A stretch of 64,000 nt of DNA from contig RCSZ01000008.1 in NCBI GenBank assembly GCA_014898425.1, positions 372,001-436,000 on the forward strand, written 5' to 3'. The stretch comes from Botryotinia globosa. Taxonomy: Eukaryota > Ascomycota > Leotiomycetes > Helotiales > Sclerotiniaceae. The notes beneath the pieces were generated by a model that worked only from the letters and a program-made list of their open reading frames with translations, was not told the DNA's origin and searched no databases. Within the stretch, counting starts at the first letter, position 1; every line of letters begins with the position of its first letter. This document shows, piece by piece, positions 50,083 to 61,852 of this stretch. The position numbers and the translations under genes were made by a program.

Positions 50083-50870
50083 TTAATATCCCCTCCTTTC
50101 CTCACTTTCTCGTATCAAATATCCCAAAAATATAAGCAAAAACATAAGCAAATAAAAACAGACGAAAACAACAAGCCAAAATCTCCAAGTTCTTACTTTT
50201 AACTTTCCACCTGGTGTAAGACCCCTCGAATACAAGAAGAACAACATCCCTATCTCATCCCCGAACATGTCTTTGAAGGTATCTAAGTCATACTGATAGA
50301 AGTCTGATCCCCGGCCATACACCCAATAAGACGCGATATCTCTCGCGTCCACAACATCCACCTGGTGGTTTTGAACAAGGAGGCTCGCTAGATACTCGCG
50401 GATATCTGAAGGCGACTTATTTCTGGGTCTTTTGCGACGAGTTAGTCCACTTTGCCCGACAATATCTGTATTTGGAATGATGCAAAAAAGAAGGGAAGCA
50501 ATATTTCTGGATAGCCTGAACTAACTTTGTGAGATAGACACCCGGGCGTGATTGACCACGATACTGAGGTAACCCCCACGCCATCACGTCTGAGAATTGG
50601 GGGACTGTCTTTAATTTGGAAACTGTGGGTGCGCTATTCCCTTGAGTTTGATTCAGGTAGACTAATAATTGAAGTCAATGATGAATGCTGAAATACTCAC
50701 ACATGAACCAGCCGAGAAAAGTGTTGATATCAAAGACCTCTATTTCTTTCTCCAACCTACAAAGAATTTACGCACTCAAGATTCTCGCTAACGATGCCAG
50801 AAACGGAGTTCCACCTTTGTCTCTAGTTTCACCCAATGGTGTACTCAAGCGGAATGATAGTCTATGCTAA
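50083..50870 (-). pseudogene. Decayed or diverged multi-exon gene with a C-terminal membrane segment
   Basis: Protein-like blocks run head to tail on the minus strand but change frame: TPFLASLARIL (about 50782-50815), LEKEIEVFDINTFLGWFM (about 50703-50756), a block including QFSDVMAWGLPQYRGQSRPGVYL (about 50490-50660), then an open frame from about 50445 to 50083 with SPSDIREYLASLL, DVVDARDIASYWVYGRGSDF, DTFKDMFGDEIGMLFFLYS and a hydrophobic helix (WLVVFVCFYLLMFLLIFLGYLI). The first junction would need a 15-nt intron, too short to splice, and no start codon is visible, so I favour a decaying gene. It resembles an uncharacterised fungal family that I cannot name. A further possible block lies at 50911-51168. 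Confidence 0.4.
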
Positions 50871-52535
50871 TTTATGTCCTCTACACAAGAAAATCTTCTT
50901 GTAGATTGCTTTATCGAGTCAAATCGGAATCTCTCAAGTGATACTGGGACCCTGGCTGTCCAAAATTTATACCACTAACAAGCATCAAAACCAGAAGGCG
51001 AAATATATCTTCCTCTAGATAATGGGGTTCTTTTTGATGAGATACGCACTGAACACTTGTCAAGTTAGTTCTCTCGGTATAAGAATCTCGAATTTCCTGA
51101 CACAGAATGAAAATGCTCAACCATTTGAATGCCGAACGTTGTCCTAAATTGCCTCCATACTGCCCCATTCCGCCTCTGCTGAGCCCAGCTCTTGAAATTG
51201 TTCTTACAGTAATATACAGTAGACAATTACTTCACACGCCTGATCCACACACTTCGTCATTCCGAACTAGCTTTATTAGTCAGGGTTATTGTTCCCTCTT
51301 TACCTTGACCAATATGTTTACCATGGTCAGTCATCTCCCACTCAGAGCCAACGAAGTTGAATTCTATGAGTTTGTTGCATACCTACAAACTCCATTTACA
51401 GGATCAATCATGACAAGCGCAATCGGCATCTTCAAACCCATTAGCCGGAACGAGTTGTCGTTTTCGTCACCTTAGTACAGTGGACTTTGAAAGAAAGAAT
51501 GCAGATGCTTGTTTGTATCACAGTTCCTATTAAATACTACATTTAAACCAATTTCTTTTTACCTCTGTCCGTTCTCAATCTGAGGTCTTGAACTCGAAGA
51601 AATATATTCATTCTACACATCCACCCGAGAACTCACCAAAGTCGATGGTAGCAGCCGTTCTAGCCAAGCTCATGTAATGTAGATGTTGCTATGGCGAGAA
51701 TCAAAATTCGACTTCCCGTAATATGCTGCTGTCATCATAACTACACGAAAGAAGGGCTTGGGCTACTTTCGAATTCTCCCAAGCTTGGTAACTAGATTTT
51801 GCTTGAGGTAGTACATATGGAGCTGGCCATTCGAGTCCAGCATTTCTCAGTACTTCTCAAATTTCTCGCGTTAGGATTGTGCGGAGAAGGAATTGAGCAC
51901 CAGGACCTTCTGTACCCAACGATCTTGTTTTGAATCTCTGCAGTTTTATGTTCCATCACCAAATTTTTTCTTGCTATCGTCAATTAGATTTCAAATACTA
52001 TCGAACCTGTCTTTTGAATCGATACTGGCTATTTCTTTCTTGATTGGAGAGCATCTCTTACTTCTTGATGCGAAGTTCATGAGTTATGATTGTTCATTTT
52101 CCACATCTTCGATTTTCGTCCTGTACTGGACAACCTTTCTTTTCCCCCTATAGTATGGGCCAGTGCTCACGGGTAATCTTCACAAAATTGCCTTTCAGTT
52201 CTGGTCAATTCGTCGGTCATCATGTCATCTACCTGTAACGCAGATTGGAAAATAGCTTCCCGGTTAAGATATTTTATAAGTGGTGCACGATCATACAGAT
52301 CCCCTGCCCCACGGCATTGATTATATCAATCGTTCCAGGAATAATCGAAGAAGACGCACTTCTGCAGCAATCGACATGGAGAATCACTTCAATAGGCGTA
52401 ACAAAAATAATCATTAACCGTCCCCATCTATGGCATAAAAGTACCTCCAATTTAGATATAAAATTCTACCATATCCTCCATTTCATATCCTTCATAAAAT
52501 ATTACATATGCCATCGCGAGGATCACCCTATGGAT
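50871..52535. other. Stretch without a supported gene
   Basis: 1.7 kb upstream of the decayed gene and downstream of the cysteine-repeat gene. A minus-strand frame at 50911-51168 (INFGQPGSQYHLRDSD) may be an older exon of the decayed gene. Nothing else stands out. Confidence 0.45.
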
Positions 52536-55500
52536 TTAGTTCTCGCATGCATCATCATCAACGCCTTCATCGCTGGTGTTTCCATCAACCGCTCTGTCTA
52601 CCGAACCCGATTTTCCAGTCTCAATAGTGATAGCGGACTCAGAAGTAGTGCTCGCGGAAACAATGCCGTTTGACGTTGAAGTGGCATTGCTCAATGGATA
52701 GCTGGCGGAAATAGTAACTACTGGTAGAGAATATCCAGAACTGATACCGGTAGAGATTGCTGCAATGGATACTGATGTAGCTTGCGTGTAATGTCCAGTA
52801 CCATTTGTCGCACTCGATGGTGCCCCACTAACATATGCACTCGCGGTAGCAGTGCTTGCTTTACTAACAATTGTTGAGTATGCGCCGGTCAGATTGAAGA
52901 AAGCGGATTTGGTGGGTAGAACATAAGTAGATGTAGCATCAATCGCAACAGTCGCATTTGTAGTAATGTTGCTACTCATAACAGGATCCAAGCAGCCGTT
53001 GTACAAACTATCACACATGCTCACGAGGGACTCGTCTCCGGAGCTGCGGCACGTATCGAGAATGACCGCGCAGTCATTTTTGCATGTTGCGTAGTCGGAG
53101 TTGCAGACATTTGGAGCTTCGAGACCAGCGAGCGAACAGGCGTAGTATTTGGAAGAGCAATCTTGGCCAGTAGGAGTGGTGTCGTTGGAGGAGAAAGATA
53201 CGAGACAGGAGTCATAGAGTCGAAGCGCTTGGGACGCAGAAATGGTTGAGTTGTCGGCGGAAGTACCGGTGATATCGTAAACGGAGCTGCACTTGTTTTT
53301 GCAACTGGCCATTTCCTATTGTGATGTTAGCGATACCCCGTAATCAGGATTTCTCACGAGGATTATTCGTACCGAAGAACAAGTATTGTCAGCTCCTCCA
53401 TTATTTCTACATTCAGTAAATGAAGCCACACAATCCTCTCCAATAGCAGCAGTAGCAGCCGTGAAAGAAACAAGGCAAGACTGATATTGTTTTTGACAAC
53501 CTGCGGTGAGGGCTGGATCTCCAGAACTTTGACAGATGTCCAGAGCCACGGAGCACGTGTTTTTGCAACTGGCAGCACCCGCAGCGCAGGAGTTTGAAGC
53601 ACCGTCGCAAGAAAGGAGACTGGAAGCGCAATCAGGGGTCGCAATGGTGGAATTGAAGTTGACCAGGCACGAGTTGTATTGCATATGGCATGGCGCTTCG
53701 AGGGATTCGTCACCAGAGCTCAGACAGGTTGAATGACTTGTAGAGCACGCACTAAGAACCAGAGAGTCAGTTACCGTTTGCTTAAGATAAGATATTAATA
53801 AAGTTTTAGACCTACGATTTGCATTGAGCTGCCTCGGCATTGCGAGCATTGTCCTCTCCGGTAGATGACATATACTTGGAAACACAGTCCTGGCCAATAG
53901 TGGTAGTGGGGGTTTCCCAGGCAAAAGTCACAAGACAGAAATTGTACTGTTCCAAGCAAGGAGCATAAAGAGCTGGGTCACCCGAACTGAGACAAGTGGA
54001 ATATGATGTGGAACAATCGTTCTGCATTAACATTTTGGTGTCAGTAATAGCCTCGGTTTATATCGAAGAATAGAAGGAATTCTCAAAGAGCAAAAGAGAA
54101 GAAACTTTACGAACCTTGCAATCAGCGTTGTTGCTCTGACATAAGCTGTCTTCATTCCCCTCATTTTCACATTCGGTGAATCTAGAAACGCAATCGGTGT
54201 TGTTCAACAAGGTGGCAGTGTTAAATTGGACGAGAGCTGAGTCGTATTGTTTCAAGCATGCCGATTCATCAGCCTGACCGCTAGAAAGACATGTGGAGTA
54301 ATTGATGCTGGCGTCGTTCTTGCAAGTTGCTGATTCAGAAGCACATGTATTCGATTCGCCGCCTTCATTTCGACATACTGTACAAATTTGGAGTTAGTAA
54401 ATGCCTATCCAGAAGAGTTGTGTTGTTGGGGTATAGGTGGATATCGTGGAAGCAATGGACAATTTAACTTACACGTGAAACTGCTGACGCAGTCCAAGGC
54501 AGTTGAAGGCGTGAAGGAGTCTAAGCAGTTATTATACTGATTCATGCATAACGAATCATCAGCGCTTCCACTACTAAGGCAAATCCCATAAATCCCACTG
54601 CACTTGTCCTTTAGAAACGTAGAGTTAGTTATTGGTCATCAAAAACGTCGATTCTCAACAAGGGAGCAACCGGGGCGGATGAAAAGGGTCATAGGACTGC
54701 TAAGCTCTAATAGTTTCTCGAGAGGAGAATGGAAATGGCTTTTGTCTTGAAGAGCAGAAAGAACGAGGGCATGAGAACAGTAACTGCCTGTGCCACATGT
54801 TTTTCCGCAATGAACGGTAACCTTCACGTATGCACGTGATGTGAATCTTCAAATAATATTTCTAAACGAGAAAATGAAAAGGGAAGAAGATGAAAATGGG
54901 GGAACAGTGAGGTGTGGATTAAAAATGGGAGTCCTGAGATGTGAAAGGGTACACAAGACTGGGAGAGACTGGGGCTTCATGATATATATCGCTCATGTGA
55001 AAGTAATGATGGTACTCACTTTACACTGTGCTGTGTAAGAATTACATGTGTTATCAGCGGTGCCGTTGGCTCTGCAGGACGAAAATTGGGAAACACTATA
55101 AGATGATGAAATTAGTATTTTTCATGATGAAAGTTTTTTGAGGAACCAAGGGGAAAAAGTCGTGCTACACGATACCAAAGCGTAACATGCAAGGTAGAAC
55201 ATAATCATGAAGTCTGAAGAGGGGAATCGAAGAAGCGAGAACATCATGATGCCTGATCAGATACCACTTACCAATCGAGGTTAGATGAAGATTCTCTGGT
55301 AGAGAAGACACTGAAAGAATCGAGACAATTGTTGTACTGCGTGCTGGCTGCCGAAGAATCTGAGGATCCACTAGTGAGGGCCGTAGCGTAAATTGTGCTA
55401 CATTTGTCCTTGCCTGGTTCTGTTAGTCGTCTATTCCGACTACAATCTTATCATATGAAGGAACCCTACATTGAGCTGCATAGCTATTGCAAGTATTGTC

Positions 55501-55833
55501 TGCCTCTCCTGAATCGTGGCAAGCCGAGAAAAGAGATGCACAATCCTTTCCGGCCGAACCCTCTGGTGTGGTGAATATGGTGAAGTCGTTCAAGCAACTA
55601 TTATAGGTGTTCATGCATGATGATGTATCTGAAGACGAAAGACACGCTCCATAGCTATCGGCACACAAATTCTTGCACTTTGCATTGTTAGATTGGCATG
55701 TGTTGTCGGCTCCACCTTCGTCTAAACACAGTTGGTAAGAAGAGACACAAGATGTAGCACTGGAACTCGAGCTTTGAGCGGCAACCAGAGTCAAGAAACC
55801 CAGGTTGATAATGGAAGAAACAGTAGTCCTCAT
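52536..55833 (-). CDS. Secreted protein with nine tandem 8-cysteine modules
   Basis: Family not recognised. Exons (minus strand) are 55833-55470, 55413-55272, 55095-55020, 54608-54473, 54377-54115, 54021-53816, 53751-53373 and 53315-52536, giving 781 residues. All seven junctions keep frame; the exon 5 donor is GTTCGT. A signal peptide (MRTTVSSIINLGFLTLVAAQ) is followed by a Ser run. From C29 there are nine modules of about 65-75 residues with pattern C-x6-C-x9-C-x6-C-x3-C-x6-C-x(8-11)-C-x6-C and a recurring GxADNTC...CK..C...CLSSGD...YNxCL. Modules 1, 3, 5, 7 and 9 have all eight cysteines; 2, 4, 6 and 8 each lack exactly two. The last ~150 residues are Ser/Thr-rich, probably O-glycosylated, ending in an acidic tail with no hydrophobic GPI signal. 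Cell-surface or secreted role is inferred. Confidence 0.82.
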
Positions 55834-57417
55834 TTTGGCGAGGAATGCCGAATTATGTTAACGAAAGTAGTTGTTTTGGTTGCAAGATTCGACTGGAAAC
55901 GACAGACTGGATAGGTTGGAAGGAGAAAAAAGGTATAGACAGAACGATGAAGATAAACTTGGGAATGTCAAATAGAAATAAGAAAATTGATGACACTAAC
56001 CCAGTTGGACAGGCCATCGTTGACATTGTGTATACTTTGTTTGGTGGATCTGGTGGATATAAGATAAATTCTTAAAGTTATGGAGTAACCATGCAAAACG
56101 ATCATCCATAAATAGATATATGGTCCACAACAAACTCGATGTGTTTATGTCGCCTTCGGTATTGGCTATCAAAGTAGATTGAGACTTGAAGGAGAGTTCA
56201 ATCGCATTATCAGTCACAATTCGAACATATTCTCAGTGCTTCGTAGCGATTGAAGTTGCGGAGTTGTATAGTCGTGATCAATGAACGACGTGGGTTTGAA
56301 GTTTCAACGGTTCATCCGATCTCTCCGCTCGTATCGTTCTACCTCATTAATTTCCGACAACCGCCAAGATTCGCGTCCTCTTCGGCTTAGATAACCAATT
56401 TCGGGAAACTAAGCGGGTCAAGGTGCTTCCTTGGGGAAACTAAGCAGGACAAGGTGCTTCCTTGGGGAAAATCTTGAAGGGGAAATGGATTCAAAATATA
56501 CGAGGCCAACAAGGAAAACGTGTGCTGGTGTGCGCATCAGTCCCAGCTTGTTGTTGCTCCATTGAAACATGCCAAATATAGCTTTTTAGATAGTGCACCG
56601 CAGCACCTGCCATGGATCCTCAATTGCCGAAGAGTCGAATGACGATGAGAATTATCAGGAATCTTCTGATCGGCTTGGGCAGAGAATTTCTTACAACCTA
56701 ACTGCTGCATGTCCAATATCTAACTTCGAAGGGGTGCGCGAGTTGGGAAATTTTCTCCCATACATATTGCACATGTGTGCGGCTCAGACAATCTTTGATG
56801 AAGCCAAGAAAATCGCTCGAGGATTTTGAGATTTTCGTATGCGCTAGCATATTATCACGTGTAAATCACGTGAAATAGCGAATGAAATCAATCTTACCGC
56901 GAGAACTTGCTGGTATCTAGATATCTCCGCAAGAGGTTCTCAATTTACACTCACATACCTCAATTATGACTGGCGTCTAAAATGTTCCTACAAGCTCGCG
57001 ACTATTATTGTCACCAAGGATTTTACCTCTGAACCAGACGTGTAGCAAGTCAAATAACCTTTACCGAGTTTGATGGCAAGCAACAATCTCAAGAACAGAA
57101 GTCCTCAATCCAACACCATTAATGAATGATACGTGCTCTCTCTTATCATTTCCAGATTGTGATTGAGACGTGTAAGTGCACGGACCAATTATCAATTGAA
57201 TTGCTTGAGCAAAAAGATACATCTCTTTGTACTAGGTGAAATTGTACGTGTCGGCGATAGATATTGGTTTATATGAGATATATTCACGCCAACTATCACT
57301 CCTTGTTGATTTTATACTGCCTCTATTATATTGTGCGGTTGCAGACCCCCACTCAAAAAGTTTCTCAATCAATAACAGACTGGTATATCACAAGCTCACC
57401 TCGATATCCCCAACAAA
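55834..57417. other. Intergenic region with a 31-bp tandem duplication
   Basis: 1.6 kb. Contains the 31-bp direct repeat at 56403-56464. A short frame at 56593-56829 has no recognisable domain. Confidence 0.55.
56403..56464. repeat. 31-bp direct tandem repeat, two copies plus a partial third
   Basis: Copies at 56403-56433 and 56434-56464 begin gggaaactaagc and end aaggtgcttccttg, differing at two positions. A further gggaaa follows, consistent with replication slippage. Confidence 0.85.
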
Positions 57418-58606
57418 ATGTCTCTTTCGAAATTCACCGGCTTCACATACTCGAAGTCGCTCATTTACTTTCTTCTTTTTACTGTCACATTCTCGATTTT
57501 CTCTTTTTCGCAACAATCTTTTGTTCTTGGAGGGAGATTACGTCCCAGATTTTCACTAGAGTTCATAGACTTTAGAGATCAGTTAATGAGGTTGGGGAAG
57601 GAAGTTCATCTGTGGAGTGTTTTACGTATGCTTGATTAATAATTCTCCTTTCTTCCATGATGCAGATTGTATAATGGGTGAGGCTTGAGGGGTACAATTC
57701 ATTGTTGTAATATCGCTACACACATTGCAGAAACAACTCGGGGATCAAAGTTATTGCAGCTAACATTGAATCTAGCTGCTGGAACCCTTCTCCCAATTCA
57801 GTTTCTTCCGATAGTGAGGAGGAAGTACTTGAACTTGCATAGGTTTTTGGGAAGAGCCTTGTTTTTCATGCTACTGGTTGGCAACACATGTTGATGATAC
57901 CCCTATCATCCTTTTCTACTTCTGCTAATACACAAGAAGGTGCTTTTGGGATTGCTCATAATTCCTTTGGAGGGACTCTTGAAACTAGAATTTGGGTATA
58001 TACACTTGGTGTCATGGTATTTTTTGCATTACTTAAATCCTGGGTTGCAATTAGACAGAAAAGAATTGCAGAGCATCGAGTTTGGGCTATCAGGACTTGG
58101 GGGTGGACAGGCTGCGTAAGTCAAGACCATTATTCCCTCCTCTCTGCGTTTGTTCTCAATTATGAACCAAAATCCAATCGAGTTCAAATCCTTTATCACT
58201 CATAACTTATTGTCAAGAACTAAAAGTTTTTCAGATCTTCACTATGCGCGTGCTCATGTTCTTCCTTGCCCGATTCATTCTTTCGCCACACACCCGCGAC
58301 TTTTATTCCGTCACCACATGTTCCATTCTCCATGAATTATACATCACTCATTCGCACCCCCTTGAGCTTATTACACAAAACTATCCTACATGTGAGAATA
58401 CATTACTGGGGCTATCAACACATGAAGTTCACATTCCAGTTCAACTTGGATACTATCCGCCAGAGCGTATGACGATGACGATTATTATGGTATTTGGAAC
58501 GTCGGGATGGCTGGCAATGGTACTGCATATGGTGGCCGTGGAGTGGTGGTTGAACTGGAGTGCTGATGAGAGCAAGAAAGATGTCATGAAGGTGAAGAAA
58601 ACATGA
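57418..58606 (+). pseudogene. Decayed DUF2306-type multi-pass membrane protein gene
   Basis: Blocks typical of the predicted membrane proteins grouped as DUF2306 follow in order: an N-terminal hydrophobic segment (57418-57636), LLPIQFLPIVRRKYLNLHRFLGR (about 57788-57856), LETRIWVYTLGVMVFFALLKSW with AEHRVWAIRTWGWTG (57888-58113), then MRVLMFFLARFILS (58244-58606). At about 57876-57890 the frame must shift by one base between LLVGN and MLMIPLSS, where no intron fits, and codons near 57675-57740 are broken by stops. The last junction (GC|gtaagtc...ttttcag) does look like a normal intron. I read this as a recently decayed gene; a base-calling error at the shift would be the alternative. Confidence 0.5.
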
Positions 58607-59094
58607 AACATTGCGTAATGGAAGTTTGGTAAATTTGAAGTCTGATTTCACATTAGTACTTTGAGAATACGAAACTTTTTCTTATTGACACGAATAGTTG
58701 CTCGTTTGTAGCTACATATTCATAAGTTCTGTCTTTGAAGGTATGCTGAGTTAATTATGACCTATGGGTGAAGTGGAAGGAGGAAGTAACGCTTCACTTG
58801 GAATGTTCTTTCTTTCCACAGTCAATAGAGTGTAAACATATCATATTTCTGCATAAGAACCTCTTATCATGTAACACATCTCTTTCTGGAGGCCAATATT
58901 AACGAGTTAACGCTGATAAAAGCATTTTTCCGTTGTTTCAAACACAACCATCAATTACTCCGTCAAGAATTGAGGATAGCAGCCATATTAACTTTAAGAC
59001 TATAGAGTCAGACAAAGTGCTTGAATCAGAATGTAAGCCTTGATTTCTCTCATAGAATAATGTTTTCTCCTTAACCCACGACAGAGTCTAATTT
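58607..59094. other. Intergenic
   Basis: About 490 bp without a supported feature. Confidence 0.5.
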
Positions 59095-59398
59095 GTGTAC
59101 GACGTTTCCAGGTCTCATATTACGACTGGAAATCCAGGCAAAATCGATTCCGATCATGAATTATTGGGAACCGCGAGGGGAAACAACCCAGCTATTAAAA
59201 AGGTATACAGACTCGCAATGCTTCAAGCCAATATGCCAATACATATTTTCAGAGAAAACCTAGCAAAAATCATGTTTCAGAGAATGGGCTGGATAATTCA
59301 GTGCAATCCAAAGGATTGGAAGTAAAGAAGAAAGTCTGGAGTGTAAGTTGCCATTCATTTGTTTCGAAAAAAAAATTGAACTAATGACTTTGATACAG

Positions 59399-60178
59399 AA
59401 CAGAAACAAATCGCTCGACTTCCCTCCACCAAAAATTGGACTAGAATCTATTGAATCTAAACATGAGCGTGGACCTTCTTTAAGTATAACACAGCGAGCC
59501 TTGTCTGCACTACGTCGTCACTCACCTGCAACACATCCTTGCTTTGAGGATTATGCAAAACATATGGCCCATCAGCCGAGTGTCCCTCGCTTTCATAAAA
59601 CGCAGTTCATCTGTTTTGACTCCATAATGGAGTGGCGTGAGTCAGTGCTCGATGATTACAACGCCTTCACTGAAAATAGTTTGAGGTGGGGCGTAAATGA
59701 ACTGAAGGTTGGACAAATTCCAGATGATCAGTCACAGACTCTAACGGGTGTTGGATCTGGAAAGGCCCTTGAAGCTATCAATCATTACGGTACTGTATTC
59801 TATTTGAATATTTACGAAGAGGAGATGATGGCGGCGTGTCTTACATTGGTCGAATTGAGCCAGCCTTATAAAGAGAAATATTTGAATCTTTCATCGGGAC
59901 ACGATCAAGATTTGGACATATCAACGGAACAAGAATTGGATGCGTGTTTTACATTGATCGGATTCAAGAAAGAGCGCTGCTTCTTTGCTTCGGATGAAAG
60001 TGCAGACCCACATGGTAAGGCCAGAAAATTGCGGGGATTTGAGCGCGGATTTTGTAAGGTTTGCTCTGGATGGATTTGTGATACAATTACTTATAGTTCT
60101 CCAGTCGAACATACATGCGGACAGCACTCCATGAGTAACCCAAAAGCAAAGGAGACAGTCATAGCTGACACTCAGTAA
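59399..60178 (+). CDS. Hypothetical protein, terminal exon (5' part unresolved)
   Basis: A 260-codon open exon after a clear GT-AG intron (59342-59398: gtaagttgcc...gatacag). Upstream coding potential exists at 59095-59341 (for example LAMLQANMPIHIFRENLAK), but it needs a further frame change near 59300, where the only candidate intron is about 30 nt, so the 5' structure is open or broken. The exon encodes a basic N-terminal stretch, acidic helical middle (YLNIYEEEMMAACLTLVELSQ) and a Cys/His-rich end (FCKVCSGWICD ... HTCGQH) that might bind zinc. I do not recognise the family. Confidence 0.5.
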   Translation, partial: NRNKSLDFPPPKIGLESIESKHERGPSLSITQRALSALRRHSPATHPCFEDYAKHMAHQPSVPRFHKTQFICFDSIMEWRESVLDDYNAFTENSLRWGVNELKVGQIPDDQSQTLTGVGSGKALEAINHYGTVFYLNIYEEEMMAACLTLVELSQPYKEKYLNLSSGHDQDLDISTEQELDACFTLIGFKKERCFFASDESADPHGKARKLRGFERGFCKVCSGWICDTITYSSPVEHTCGQHSMSNPKAKETVIADTQ

Positions 60179-61089
60179 ATGACGAGTGGTCTAGGTATCA
60201 GGAAGAGGGGCGGTCACAGGAAAGAAAACGTGGCTTTGGAGAAATGGTCGATCAATAGGATCATGAAGAACTGAGTTGACAGATTGGACTATGAGTCTAA
60301 GGGAGTAAACAAAGATAGGATATTTTTACTAATCATTGAGCCTGAGGGAATTGGACATACGAATGGCTCGTAGGATACTCGTAGTGCAGTAGTTACAGTC
60401 CAGGCGTGAGATGCCTTGATGAACTACATCTTTTTGAAGGCTGAACTTCATTGGAACCGTAGAATTTCTTTCTAGGAATCAGTATGCATAACAATGATGA
60501 TATTTTTAGACGAATTCTTCAGCCTTCTGGGTTTGATAATAATCGAAGCTCTGAAATGTTAGTTCGGTTTGAGCTAAGATCTAAATGCGGGTGTGGTAAA
60601 GTCACAACGCTTCCTTGTTTTGCATAAGGAAGAATGGGCGATTGGAGAAGTGAGTCTGTGGTACTTCCCAGAAAGTTCTGATAAGTATTGAATTTAAAAC
60701 AAAGGAACTCAGTGATTTGAGAGGGTCAAAAATCATGTAGTGATGGGTCGTTCATTATATTCCTGAGTTGATGTGCCCCGAAGCATCATCATGAAGTATC
60801 TCGTCATATTTAACCAAAAGCTAATATAACCCAGAGACCGTATGCTTCATTATGATAAAGAAATCAAATGAACCAGTGTACCGTAGTTGTACCCCCATTA
60901 TATTACGCCATCCAAAGGAACCCGCGGTGAATAGCTGCCAGCATCGTCTGCGTCATATTACTCGATTGTCGATAGGTGACTTTTGTCTTCGTGGAGTTTG
61001 CGCACTAGTTTGAAAGGTCAGTACAGAGTCTAAATAGTGGACGAATGTGTGAAATACTTCGCAGCACGCTTTCATTCACCTGCTGACCC
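60179..61089. other. Convergent intergenic region
   Basis: About 0.9 kb between two 3' ends. Nothing supported. Confidence 0.5.
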
Positions 61090-61852
61090 TTACTTGGCCT
61101 GGCCATCTAGAGCACCTTCGTCATCTTCATCATCTCCATCATCCTCTTCGTCAGGAAAAACAAATTCGGGATTCTCAGTAGCCTCTGCTAAAGCAACAGC
61201 CTCATTTTCAGCCTCAATAATGACACACAATCTGTGATAGCTTGAAGATGCGCCGGCGGAGATAACCTTTTCGCTCTTAGGGACGGTTCTATCGGGAAAA
61301 GACTCTGCGTAAATAGCATGAATAGCTTTCCAGGTCATGTTCTTCGTCTTCTTTAACTCTTGAAGTGGTGCGTAATCTATATGGAAAAGAAAATTGTATT
61401 TAGTAAGTTTCTCCCGATCGAGTGTCGCCAAATAACTTTGATATGAAAGGAAAGAGGATGAATTAACAAGAAGTCTTTTGACACTTACAGTTGCGGTAAC
61501 GAGTATAAGTTTCCACGCTCTTCTCATCTTGATATAGTAAGGCTTGGGGCTCGGGAAGCTCGATCCAAGGAGTATCGCGACCTCTTCCAGGCTTTCTTCC
61601 AAGAGATTCGACGGTATAATTAGACTTGAATTTCTTGTTCGTGTCTTTCTTAACCTGTTTCTTGAGTCTGCTAATGACGGTATCTTTACTGATAGCCATG
61701 ATTCTTCGAGTCGCAGCGCTCATTTTGAATTTTTGAGGTTTGGCGATGGACTTAGAGTTGGAAAATTTGATGGTGGGCTTCTTGGTTGTGGCCATTCTTT
61801 GGTTGGGTAAGGGAGTGCGCTTCATTGTAGATTTTGCTTTGGATCTTGCCAT
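61090..61852 (-). CDS. Small basic-acidic hypothetical protein, possibly chromatin-associated
   Basis: Exons (minus strand) are 61852-61489 and 61376-61090, giving 216 residues; the 112-nt intron is GTAAGT...ATATAG and keeps frame (RN|YYAPLQE). The first ~85 residues are very basic (MARSKAKSTMKRTPLP, ISRLKKQVKKDTNKKFK), histone-tail-like. The middle has MTWKAIHAIYAESFPDRTVPKS, which recalls a SANT/Myb helix arrangement (W...I...FP.R), though this is weak. The C-terminus is strongly acidic (PDEEDDGDDEDDEG). No family recognised. A nuclear, DNA- or histone-binding role is only inferred from composition. The next gene on the same strand has a similar lysine-rich start and size. Confidence 0.65.

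Noticed and set aside
51107..51475. 122-codon plus-strand frame
   Set aside because: No domain and mixed composition; it overlaps possible relic sequence on the other strand.
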